Notes under the pieces: model-generated
The model's input: only the letters and a program-made list of their open reading frames with translations
Told to the model about the DNA's origin: nothing
Database searches by the model: none
Origin: Gammaproteobacteria bacterium RIFCSPHIGHO2_12_FULL_37_14
GTDB taxonomy: Bacteria > Pseudomonadota > Gammaproteobacteria > DSM-16500
DNA length: 53,439 nucleotides
Assembly (NCBI GenBank): GCA_001801485.1
Contig: MGXV01000071.1
Coordinates: 1 to 53,439, forward strand
Reading direction: 5' to 3'
In this document: positions 27,358 through 37,100 of the stretch, piece after piece
Numbering within the stretch: the first letter of the stretch is position 1
How the letters are laid out: every line of letters starts with the position of its first letter
Position numbers and translations under genes: made by a program

Positions 27358-30318
27358 ATGGCCAATTCATTAGCTAGAGTGAAAGAAGAATATATTAAGT
27401 TAAGAAACCTGATTGCCACACGGCAAACTTTTGAGCACGCACACTCTGAAAAGCCCTATAGCAACCACCCGACTATGTCTACGTTTCCTAATATTGATGG
27501 TTGGTGTTTATTACAACTCGCTGTAAGAATTGGCGATCTTGATGAAGTAAAACGGTTAATCGAGGTAGATGGACTCAATGTTTCTCAGCAAATGCCTTTA
27601 TATAATGCCACAGCACTAAAAATTGCATTTATCTTCGGTCATAAGGAAATCGTAAACTATCTGCTTGCGAAAGGCGCGTCTATTCTTGAATGCGATCGAG
27701 ATGATATAACAGATACTGATTGCCTAGCAATTTATGATAATGAAGCAAAACAATTGCTAAAAAATCGTGATCAAACCCTTTGCTATGATGCAGAGGTACC
27801 CAATTCAAAAAAAACTTATGCTGATCTTGCTGCTGAAATTGGTGATGAAACCTACTTTATCACGAGCCGTTTAGAGACAATTGAATTCTTTGATATGTCA
27901 ATGGCCTTAAACGAAAAAATGTCACCGCTACATCGCGCTGTGGCAAACAATCAACAAAAAATTATACGATTATTATTAGATAATAAAATTGAAAAAGATG
28001 CCACAAATGAATATGGAAATACAATTCTCCATACAGCCATTCAAACCAAAAATTTAGAATGTGTTAAATTATTATTAGGCTATGATGTAAATATCAATCA
28101 TCACAGCTTAAGTGGCCCTCCACTCTATCTCGCCATTTCTTTAGGTGAAACAGCTATTGTTAAAGAACTACTGAGTCGTGGAGCTGACCCATTTGTAAAA
28201 ACGTATATTGATGAGACAATTTTTCATGCTCAAGCACAAAATGGCATGGATTTATCGGGACTACTCCCTAATACATCTGAAATTGAATTACTGAAGCAAA
28301 GCAAAAATATTTATGGGCAAACTCCGGATGACTATTTACAAAAAAATTTAACGCGAAGCATTAATCAAGGTAAGTTAATAAAAAAGATTGGCTATTTTTT
28401 AGATCTAAATTATCGAAATAAAGAATTTTTTTCACCTAACGGATATTGTAATGGCTTAACTTTTCTTTATCACTATTATGATTCAATTAATCAACTTGAT
28501 GTTTTCTATAAGATATTAAACACCATCAGCTCATGGGATGGTAGTGAGAAACAGTTGCATGAACTATTTCCATCTTCGCTTGATGATTGCAAAAATCTAG
28601 ATGAATTATTGGAAACGTTTCTTAGCCATCTTACTTTATTCCATTCAAAATGGCGATATAAAGGTTATGAGCAACAAAAAGACGACGAAGCTGAAGAAGA
28701 AAAAATCGAACAAAAAGACCGAAAAAAGCAACTTGCGATTGTTGATAAGCAAATTAATTTTATCATACCGTATACTGATTTTTTTGCTACTCAAAAGCAA
28801 TTATCTGAGCTTTTAACTATTTTATGTGGGTTACCTCAGGGCACTCATATTGAATTTGGTGGTAGCCACCATGCAACAGGAGCTAAAATTCTTCCAGAGA
28901 AAAAATATAGTTACTTTGACACAAACTTTCGCGCAATTCTTGATCGCTCTTATGAAAGCCAAATACTAGCAAATTTAATTATCCGAACAAAACATGAAAT
29001 GCTACAACAACCAGTTTGGCAAGCAGAAAAATATGGGATTGGCTTTATGGCGTATCATTTTCCTTGGGAACAACATATTGATGCTAACTTTAATTATTAT
29101 GCAGCTCTACCTAAAAACAAAGAAGAAGCTTGTGTAATGGAATTTCCTGAAAATAAATTTACACCGTTACACATCGCCATATTAACTAATAGCATGGATA
29201 ATCTAAAAAAACTCATCCAGGATGACTATTGCGATGCTAATCAGCAAGATGCTCATGAAAGATCACCACTTGATTTAGCTTATCTCTACAAAAACGAAAT
29301 TGCTTTAAATATCCTGCTAAAAAATTGCAAACAAGTTCTAGACTGTTCGAGATTGATGAATTAAAATCTGAATAAACAAGACTGGAACTTAATCAATTTA
29401 ATTCTCGATCGAAACAATTATCAATGTTCACCTGAATTCTTATCCAGTCTGATTGATGAAACTTTTCAAAATAATGATGGTGCATTATCATTATTAGAAA
29501 AATTATTCCAATTAAACAAAATAGATAAAGAAAAAACGATTAGTGTTGCTATTTCGAAATTTCATTCAACTACGAATAATGAAAGCACAAACCTTACTAA
29601 AATCAAGCAAGTGAATAATTTTCTTTATCAAAAATACTACGAGGTTAAAGATAAAGATGGTAATAATTTATTAATGATTGCAGCCAAAAATCGCAACATA
29701 AATAGCTTACAATTTTTACTTGAAAATTATGGTGAAAGACTTGATCCCACTAACGCAGCGGGTGAAACTGCAATCTCTTTATTATTTGCTAATAGCAATC
29801 ACAAATTCCTTTATTGCTTCCAAAAAGAATTAAATTCAATCTTAACATTTCTGCCCGAGCGGATAACGATTGAAGATAGTCAAAAAATATTGGAATTTTT
29901 ACATCGAGCAGGCGAACCTTTACTTTCAGGTTTTCTCACGCGTGTTTGCGATGCTATTGGTGATGTTTCTCAACTCATTGAAAAATCCATTTTTAATCAC
30001 AACTTAATCATACCATTTGTAGTAAATAATGATTTTACTATCGTTAATGAGTTAATAAAACGCTCACCTAAAAGTATTACCTTCCAAAGAAAAGGTGATG
30101 CTTATACTGCTTTACACTTTGCATTATTGATGAATCCAGAAGAACTCAGAGAAAAGCATAAAATAGCTAATCGCAATATTATTAAATTACTAATCGAAAT
30201 GGGAGCAAATTTGGATTTAGCTAATACCGATGGTATATCCTGTCGCGATTTAATTAAACAACATGCAGATCCAGAAATTTCGAGCATGGTGAGCAGATTC
30301 GCTCATAGAGCACTCTAG
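27358..30318 (+). pseudogene. Ankyrin-repeat protein gene interrupted by one in-frame stop
   Basis: One continuous frame of about 986 codons is broken only by TAA at 29362-29364. Before it, 668 residues include ankyrin repeats at about 45-110 (LLQLAVRIGDLDEVKRLIE) and 180-275 (SPLHRAVANNQQKIIRLLL; NTILHTAIQTKNLECVKLLL), a polar middle, and another repeat (FTPLHIAILTNSMDNLKKLI) just before the stop. After it, the frame reads on in phase (NLNKQDWNLINLIL) for 82 codons to a GTG at 29611 and then 235 more residues with further ankyrin repeats (NLLMIAAKNRNINSLQFLLE; TALHFALLMNPEEL). Sequence on both sides is well preserved, so the stop is recent, a sequencing error, or tolerated by re-initiation at 29611. 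Effector-like; no secretion signal could be judged. Confidence 0.75.
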
Positions 30319-30332
30319 TCAAGACTAAGTTA

Positions 30333-30393
30333 TTTATAAAATAGCGGCACTTTCATTTATAAAATAGCGGGTATATAATATATAAAATCGCGG
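30333..30393 (+). repeat. Three 15-nt direct repeats with 23-nt period before the AAA/DUF4143 gene
   Basis: TTTATAAAATAGCGG occurs at 30333-30347 and 30356-30370, and a variant (TATATAAAATCGCGG) at 30379-30393. The period is exactly 23 nt and the third copy ends 9 nt before the start codon. Likely an operator array for this gene. Confidence 0.7.
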
Positions 30394-30402
30394 AAACAGC
30401 TG

Positions 30403-31638
30403 ATGACTATACTTTACCCACGCTGGCAAAAATCTAGTATTAACAAAGGCATGAAAACACGCCGCGTTCTACTATTAAATGGGGCTAGACAATGCGGAAA
30501 AACGACTTTAGCAAGACAGCTTGCTATTAAAGACGCTTTATATCGCACATTAGACGATCTTGCATTAAGACAACTCGCTGAAAATGATCCGCATGGCTTT
30601 GTTAAACATACCCATAGAATGCTTATTATCGATGAAATTCAGCGCGTACCCACTTTACTCTCTGCAATTAAAATGGTAGTTGATGAAAACACGCGCCCTG
30701 GTCAGTATTTGCTAACAGGTTCTGCCAATATTCAATCTCTTCCCAGCGTTCAAGAATCATTAGCGGGGCGCATTAGAAAAATACGTTTACGTCCACTCTC
30801 TCAGGGTGAGATTCTGCATGCTCATCCTAGCTTTTTAGAGAATGCCTTTAAATTGGCCTTCTCTAAAAAAGATAAAAGTAAATATGATCGTAAAGAAATG
30901 CTCCATATAGCATTGCGTGGAGGATTTCCCGAAGCCATTAAGCTAGGAATGAATGACCGTCAGCAATGGCATAACGATTATATAACTGCTCTACTTGAGC
31001 GCGATTTAAGCGATATCGCACGAATTACACATCATAATGCGATGCAAGAACTTGTGCACACATTAGCGGCATGGTCTGGTAAATTAATGGATATTTCTAG
31101 TATCAGTTCAGGCCTTGCTATCCGACGACCTACTATCGAATCCTATATTAATGCACTTGAATCTCTTTACCTTGTAGAACGTGTTTACCCTTGGACGCAT
31201 ACTGATTATGAGCGTGTAGGTAAACAAACAAAATTATATATGCTAGATTCTGGTTTAATGGCTGCTATTCTTCATTGGCAAATGGCTCAAGTTGAATTAG
31301 ATTCCGATCGTTCAGGTAAATTAATTGAAACATTTATCTTCAATGAACTTGCTGCACAAATTGATACTCACGAAGGCAAATATAAATTATTTCATTATCG
31401 CGATCGCGAACAACGTGAAATTGATTTTTTGATTGAACGCGAAGATCAAGCATTACTTGGTATTGAAATTAAAGCCGGCTCATCTATTAGCACTTCTGAT
31501 TTTAAACATCTTAAATGGTTTAAAGACAATATTGCCAAAAAAAGATTGTTTATTGGTATAGTGCTTTATTCCGGCGAGTATGCTGGATCCATGGGAAGTA
31601 ATTTATGGGCAATTCCATTTGATGCCGTATGGAAATAA
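30403..31638 (+). CDS. AAA-type ATPase with DUF4143 domain
   Basis: 411 residues. N-terminal AAA_14 ATPase with Walker A GARQCGKTTLARQ (about 27-39), Walker B MLIIDEIQRV and a sensor-like LTGSANIQSLP; the C-terminal half is DUF4143, with a winged-helix-like SSISSGLAIRRPTIESYI and a nuclease-like end (EIDFLIEREDQALLGIEIK) resembling the PD-(D/E)xK core (D, then E-x-K). The family is widespread and of unclear function, common in genomes with much accessory DNA. The gene is compact, on its own, and preceded by direct repeats. Confidence 0.88.
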   Translation: MTILYPRWQKSSINKGMKTRRVLLLNGARQCGKTTLARQLAIKDALYRTLDDLALRQLAENDPHGFVKHTHRMLIIDEIQRVPTLLSAIKMVVDENTRPGQYLLTGSANIQSLPSVQESLAGRIRKIRLRPLSQGEILHAHPSFLENAFKLAFSKKDKSKYDRKEMLHIALRGGFPEAIKLGMNDRQQWHNDYITALLERDLSDIARITHHNAMQELVHTLAAWSGKLMDISSISSGLAIRRPTIESYINALESLYLVERVYPWTHTDYERVGKQTKLYMLDSGLMAAILHWQMAQVELDSDRSGKLIETFIFNELAAQIDTHEGKYKLFHYRDREQREIDFLIEREDQALLGIEIKAGSSISTSDFKHLKWFKDNIAKKRLFIGIVLYSGEYAGSMGSNLWAIPFDAVWK

Positions 31639-31663
31639 ATTTGCATATCGCTGTAATTGCAGC

Positions 31664-32563
31664 TTAATTATTTTCTTCTCCGGTTTCGTTGTTTAGTAAA
31701 AACTTTATAAACGCTCTTACAGTGGGTGGAATTTGTAAACCTTGCGCATAAATCGCGTAAATGGGAATGTTAGGGGGCATGTATTCATTAAACAAAAGTT
31801 TAATATTCCCTTTTTTTACTTCCTCAGCAATAACGTAAGAAGGTAATCGCGCAATGCCACAATTATTTAATAACGCTTGCAAAATAGTTTCATAGGTGTT
31901 GCATGCTAGGCGTGATTTAACATAAATGTCAGTATGTTTATCGTCTATTACAAACGGCCACCGTTCACTTACTTCTTCCGTGGAATACACTAAGCAAGGG
32001 TGATCTGCTAATTGCTGAGGAAATTTAATCTCCGCATGCTGCTTTAAATAATCAACTGAAGCGCAAACTTGTAATTGATAATGCCCAATTAATTTGGCGA
32101 CTCTATCAAGTGGGGGTGTATGGGTAAGGCGGATGGCAACATCAATTTTCTGTTCGAGTAAATTTAATTTTTCCCCCGTCAATTTTAGATCTAGACTGAT
32201 CTCAGGATACATTTTTAAAAATCGCGGTAATTGTTTAGCAAGCTTGTGGGCCGCATAAGCTGAGGGGGCGGTAATGCGTAGTAAGCCTGCTGGTCTCTCT
32301 TGCAAGGAGGCTAGCGTTTGCGTGGCGTTATGATATTCCAAAACTATATTGCGGCTATGTTTAAAAAGTTCTTCACCCGCAAATGTTGCTTGCAAATGCC
32401 TAGTATTGCGCTCTAATAATTTCACATGCATAGACTTTTCTAGCTGGCTTATCTGTTTGCTAATAAAAGCCTTAGATGCTTCAAGGCGTTTTGCCGCCTT
32501 GGTAAAACTCCCCAAATCCACAACATGATAAAAAACAACGAGTTGCGATAATATGTTCTGCAT
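31664..32563 (-). CDS. LysR-family transcriptional regulator
   Basis: 299 residues from ATG 32563 (GGAAAC upstream; the frame is open to 32632). N-terminal winged helix: VVFYHVVDLGSFTKAAKRLEASKAFISKQISQLEK, followed by LLERNTRHLQAT. The substrate domain begins near 90 (LLRITAPSAYAAHKLAKQL), close to the CrgA/DsdC-like group acting on aldehydes or aromatic compounds. It diverges from 32662 across about 100 nt, the usual arrangement for a LysR regulator with its target. Confidence 0.9.
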   Translation of the reverse strand: MQNILSQLVVFYHVVDLGSFTKAAKRLEASKAFISKQISQLEKSMHVKLLERNTRHLQATFAGEELFKHSRNIVLEYHNATQTLASLQERPAGLLRITAPSAYAAHKLAKQLPRFLKMYPEISLDLKLTGEKLNLLEQKIDVAIRLTHTPPLDRVAKLIGHYQLQVCASVDYLKQHAEIKFPQQLADHPCLVYSTEEVSERWPFVIDDKHTDIYVKSRLACNTYETILQALLNNCGIARLPSYVIAEEVKKGNIKLLFNEYMPPNIPIYAIYAQGLQIPPTVRAFIKFLLNNETGEENN

Positions 32564-32661
32564 ATTGTTTCCATTGGTAAACACTTTGTTTAAATTTACA
32601 TATATTGTAGTTAAATATAAACAATGTTTCAATGGTTTAATAGTTTACAGAGGTTAATTTT

Positions 32662-33324
32662 ATGAAAAATCATCTTTCAATTCCGACTTATGGAAGTTAC
32701 CTTCCGGTTGAGATTACCATTGTCGGTAAGTTGCCTTGCGGTAGTGGTAAGAGTTTTCTGGATGCAGCATTTATTCAGCAAGCTAAGCATGAAAATTACG
32801 TCGAGGAATATTGCGAACAAAGCGCCTTGATTGGTAAAACAGATTTTGCAAAAAATGAACCTGCGGCTGTTTATACGTTTGGTGTAGATACGCGTGATAT
32901 CTTATTTCATAGGCATGATGGACCTAGAGTGATTATTGGTCTTGTAGGAGCGTCAGGATGTATTTTGCGCTTTAGTCTAGCAACGCCAGATGAGGCAAGA
33001 TTGTCGCCACATTTGTTTATTGATAAAATGCACATCGTGAATATCCAAGCGGATTGTATGTTTGTCTTGCGTTTCAATGGGACAGTATATCATCAATTTG
33101 GGCCACAAAATCCAGATGAACAAGCATTTTTTGCAGTGTCGGTACATACCGATGAAGCATATGGATTAAGTGGTGAATTATTAAAAACAGTTTTAAATAA
33201 TCAAGGTTCTATTCCTTTGCTGACTGAGCCTGCTCCTAAGCAAGTTATGGAGTTATTACAGCAGCCAGCTATTTACAGTAATGCCATCGTGACTAATTTA
33301 GATTTTATTAACTACCCAACATAA
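32662..33324 (+). CDS. Hypothetical protein in LysR-controlled pair
   Basis: 220 residues, not recognised. A cluster of His residues (LFHRHDGPR, about 87-95), GLVGASGCILRFSL and YHQFGPQNPDEQAFFAVSVH suggest a beta-rich fold with possible metal ligands, cupin- or oxygenase-like, but I cannot name the family. No signal peptide. A 14-nt gap separates it from the next gene, so the two form an operon opposite a LysR regulator. Confidence 0.65.
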   Translation: MKNHLSIPTYGSYLPVEITIVGKLPCGSGKSFLDAAFIQQAKHENYVEEYCEQSALIGKTDFAKNEPAAVYTFGVDTRDILFHRHDGPRVIIGLVGASGCILRFSLATPDEARLSPHLFIDKMHIVNIQADCMFVLRFNGTVYHQFGPQNPDEQAFFAVSVHTDEAYGLSGELLKTVLNNQGSIPLLTEPAPKQVMELLQQPAIYSNAIVTNLDFINYPT

Positions 33325-33338
33325 AGAGGAAAATCATC

Positions 33339-33860
33339 ATGAAAACCAAAAAAGTACTAGCCAGTATTTTATTAACAAGCGCAATGACCAATGTATTAGC
33401 AGCACCGGCAGCAATTGATAAAATGCATTGTTCACAAGCTGCAAAAACGACGCAGCCTTTCATCTTGGTATTAAGTAATAATGATTCGTTAATTGACTCT
33501 ATTACGCAGTGCGCAAAAGATGCTGAATTAACAAGCGCATCAGTGAGTGCATTGGGGCAAGTGCATCATCCAGTATTAGCGTATTTCAGCAGTAATCCTA
33601 ATGATAAACCGACATTAACCAAGTTTAATGGTTATTATGAATTAGCTAGTCTAAATGGAAATGTCACTAATAATAACGGTAAATATTATACCCACGTGCA
33701 TGGTGTATTAGCAGATAAACAATTTCGTGGAATAGCAGGCCATGTGAATTCTGCAAAAATTGGTTTAACAGCAGAGGTTACTATCGTGCCATTTCCAGCA
33801 AGCATTGATAGAGTTGTAAATGAGAAAACAGGTTTTGGTCCTATTGCAACTCATAACTAG
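33339..33860 (+). CDS. Secreted PPC/DUF296-domain protein
   Basis: 173 residues. The N-terminus has a clear signal peptide (KKVLASILLTSAMTNVLA, then APA) with cleavage near residue 22. The mature part has the PPC (DUF296) pattern: ILVLSNNDSLIDSI, SASVSALGQVHHPVLAYF, YTHVHGVLADKQFRGIAGHV with the conserved HVHG, and AEVTIVPF. The domain also occurs in plant AT-hook proteins and in many bacteria as a small trimeric protein. A periplasmic location is unusual. Follows 32662 with AGAGGA before the ATG. Confidence 0.75.
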   Translation: MKTKKVLASILLTSAMTNVLAAPAAIDKMHCSQAAKTTQPFILVLSNNDSLIDSITQCAKDAELTSASVSALGQVHHPVLAYFSSNPNDKPTLTKFNGYYELASLNGNVTNNNGKYYTHVHGVLADKQFRGIAGHVNSAKIGLTAEVTIVPFPASIDRVVNEKTGFGPIATHN

Positions 33861-34169
33861 ACTATAAATAAGGAAATTAGTATTGTTTTATCTTGCGCCT
33901 TGAAGATTAAGATAAATAACTCACCTTTGGCCTATTAACCCTTCCTCTCGCATTTTTCGTCATGTTTGACGAATCATCGCATACAAATCCCCTGGATTTG
34001 GAATACTAATTTTAATTTTTTCTTAAGGTTAGCTACGTATCATTCAATAATCAAAGAAATAGGTGAAATCACAGAAAATAATTGGCTATAGGAATCATCG
34101 CAAGAAGGACCATTAGTTCAATTAATATACTACACAGAGGTGTTGTTCGATTTAGATGAGGATAGATAA
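33861..34169. other. Gene-free stretch before the J-domain gene
   Basis: About 310 bases with no coding signal. It holds a 7-bp inverted repeat, TTCGTCA (33956-33962) and TGACGAA (33967-33973), without a following T run, so it is not an evident terminator. The start of the next gene has GAGGA seven bases upstream. Confidence 0.4.
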
Positions 34170-37100
34170 ATGCTGAATCATTATACAATTTTAAAGCTCA
34201 ATCCAAATGGCATGAATGAAAACGGAGAAAAATATAGTAGTAAGGAAATAACAAACAATTACAGAAAATTAGCATTGCAATATCATCCTGATCATAATCC
34301 TGATCCTACAGACAACAAATCATTTATTACAATTACTACATCTTACGAGATTTTAATAGATCCAGAAACACGTGATGCTTTTGATCGAGACCTAGAAAGC
34401 AATCCTAGCGCATTTTTTGATAAAAAACATATATTTGTCAATTTAAATGATGAGATTCCTATTAGTCATCATGATGTAGACAATACTAATTTAACCATGG
34501 TTCCTTGGAAGCTTACTCAGATTGATTTAACACAATTAATTGTTAATGCAGAATATGGACCTGAGCAAATATTGCAAATTGCTTCAGAAAATTTAGTGTT
34601 TGCTGCAGCTATATTAGAAAACAACCAGGTGTTGATGCTCCTGACTCTTTCTCAGCATTTTGAGTTGCTATTCATTCTATGTAATAAATTTATTAATACC
34701 GAACAAGCGCGACCTAATTTGATAAAAGAGCTTAGACAAATCCCCAACGCAAAACAATTAATAGAGCGGCTAATAAAAAAAGAAGATGGCCATAATGTTG
34801 CATTTGTCTCCGCGTGTCAAAAGTACCCGGCACTGGCTAATAGTTTTGTACAAGATCTTTTCGGCGAAGATGCAAATAAAAAATCCTCTCCTTTATCAAA
34901 AACCACCCTGCTACAACTTAATACCATTATTCCTTGCGCGGTTGATTATTTAATCGAATTTTATGCGAATCATTTGACCTTGACAGGACTCGAATATGTT
35001 TTGGAGGTAAATTCTGCTAGAAAAGCTAGTATTCTAACTCACTTTTATCAAAAAGCTAGTCCAAAATTTATAAAGGAGTGGGTAGATTATCGAACGCTCA
35101 TAACACAAATTGAAAAAGAGGGCATAGAAGCATTACAAAAAAATAGTCAGTTAGTTCATTTATACGGTACGAAAACTTTTTCTTTGTACGAATCTTTAAA
35201 CAAAAAAATACCTTTTGATTTCAGCAAGCATATGTTTGATTACACTATATTCAATATTTTGATCCAAGATGAAACCTGTGAATCTTTTACAAGGGAATAC
35301 TTACCTTTACAACAAGAAGAGTTTGTAGACGCTCTACAGCAGATATTATCTTCTTTTAGTCATTCAGCTAGTAACGATTTCAAATTCGATTTTATCAATA
35401 CGCCGGTTAGTGAGCTGCTGCTTAATCAAATTTCTTTTAACGATTTTAGATCCTTTCTTAAAAAGATCAGTTTAAATATCATCGCAGATCAATTCTTAGA
35501 GAAATTTATCAATTTTATATTAACAAGAAAAGATTCCACCGATGTTCAACCTTTTTTTCTTCAACTGCTATTGCAAACCGATAAAAGTGTTTATCAATGC
35601 CTACAAAATAACCGGGCTTTATTAATAGCGCTTTTGAATAATTCATATTATCAAAACGAGATAGCCACAAATAAAACTTTGGAAAAGAAATTGGCCATCA
35701 CAACAGCAAAATTTAATTTTACTGATGAAATTAAGATGGAATATTTGTCTCCATCTTTTAGCCTTATTCATGGTGCTGCTCTAGAATTTTATCGTTATAA
35801 AAATTCTGATTTGATAATAAAACAGGATGAATTTTTCCCGCTATGGGAGCAAACAGGTTTTTTTGAGGATTTACTTTTAATTAAAACGGATCACCACGAC
35901 GTCGATTTTTTTCTCCTTGAAGCAGCTTTATCTCAATTACATCACTCATCAGAAAGCAAACTTTTAGATGAATATCCGTATTTAGTCACTCGGCTTATAA
36001 AAACGCTGGCTAAGAGCAGTGATATGAAGGCAACAGCTCTCTTAGATCTTTGTCGCTCAAGCCGCTTAGCGAATCTACTCATTAATGAAATCGAACGAGA
36101 GATTAGCACTAAATATTATCCTGAAGGCTCTATTTTTAATCTAGCTTATCTACTGATTCAAAATCAATTATGGGCGGATCAATACTTTACTGCTGGAATT
36201 GCAAATCGATGGCATGAAATATTCGAAACAGAAATCTTTAAAAAGAATGTTCTAAAGAGCTGGGTAATTTTTGAGGGTATTCACTACAAAGATAGACAAT
36301 TGGTGAAATCTTATTCTAACAATGATGAGCAGCATGAACAGAATTTTGCGCAAATATGTCATGATTTTAAAACTCATCTATTACCAAAGTATCCGAGAGC
36401 CTCTTTTTCTCGTTTTCTTTTATTAAAGGAATCCCAGCCATTTCAAAATGCACTGACAGCTCATGAGAAGTTGACTGATTTTTTATCTAAAATTAATGGG
36501 AAGCCGCTTACAGAATTGGATGGAAATTCAACATTAGAAGCGTTATTAACATTGTTGCACAAGACAAAGCTAGACTTTAATGTATTAAGTCGAGTTGAAG
36601 TTTCCCTGAAGGATAATGCACCAGAGTTATTAATAGCGACATTAACAATGATAGAGGAGGATAGTCGCTTTCATGTACCTGAGTATTTACAAGCTGCCTT
36701 TAAAAGTTGTCACACTGGATATAGATTAACCCAGCCGCTTGAGTTAATTTTTCTTAATGTAGCAAAGAGAAATATTGAAAAATACCGTCACACCATTAGC
36801 GGAGATTCATTATTAGCCATGTATCTAGCGCATGGTGAGGAAATTATGCCATTCATGACATGCTACGGTCTACAAGATAAATTACTTGTCACTGAGCAAT
36901 TAAATCGCGTCCTTACCAAGGTGAAAACAGGCGCCCATCAATTTCAAACACATGAAGTTGATGAACAACAACTTGTTAGAGGTTTGCTCGAAGGTTTTGA
37001 AAATATTGTTAACGAGGCAGCTAGGGATATACAGAAAATCGTTTGCACTAATAAAATAAAAGAATATTATGCTGAATTAACCACTACAATAAAGAAAAAT

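Noticed and set aside
33956..33973. Inverted repeat as terminator of the PPC gene
   Set aside because: No T run after the stem and about 95 nt from the stop; left as an unexplained hairpin.
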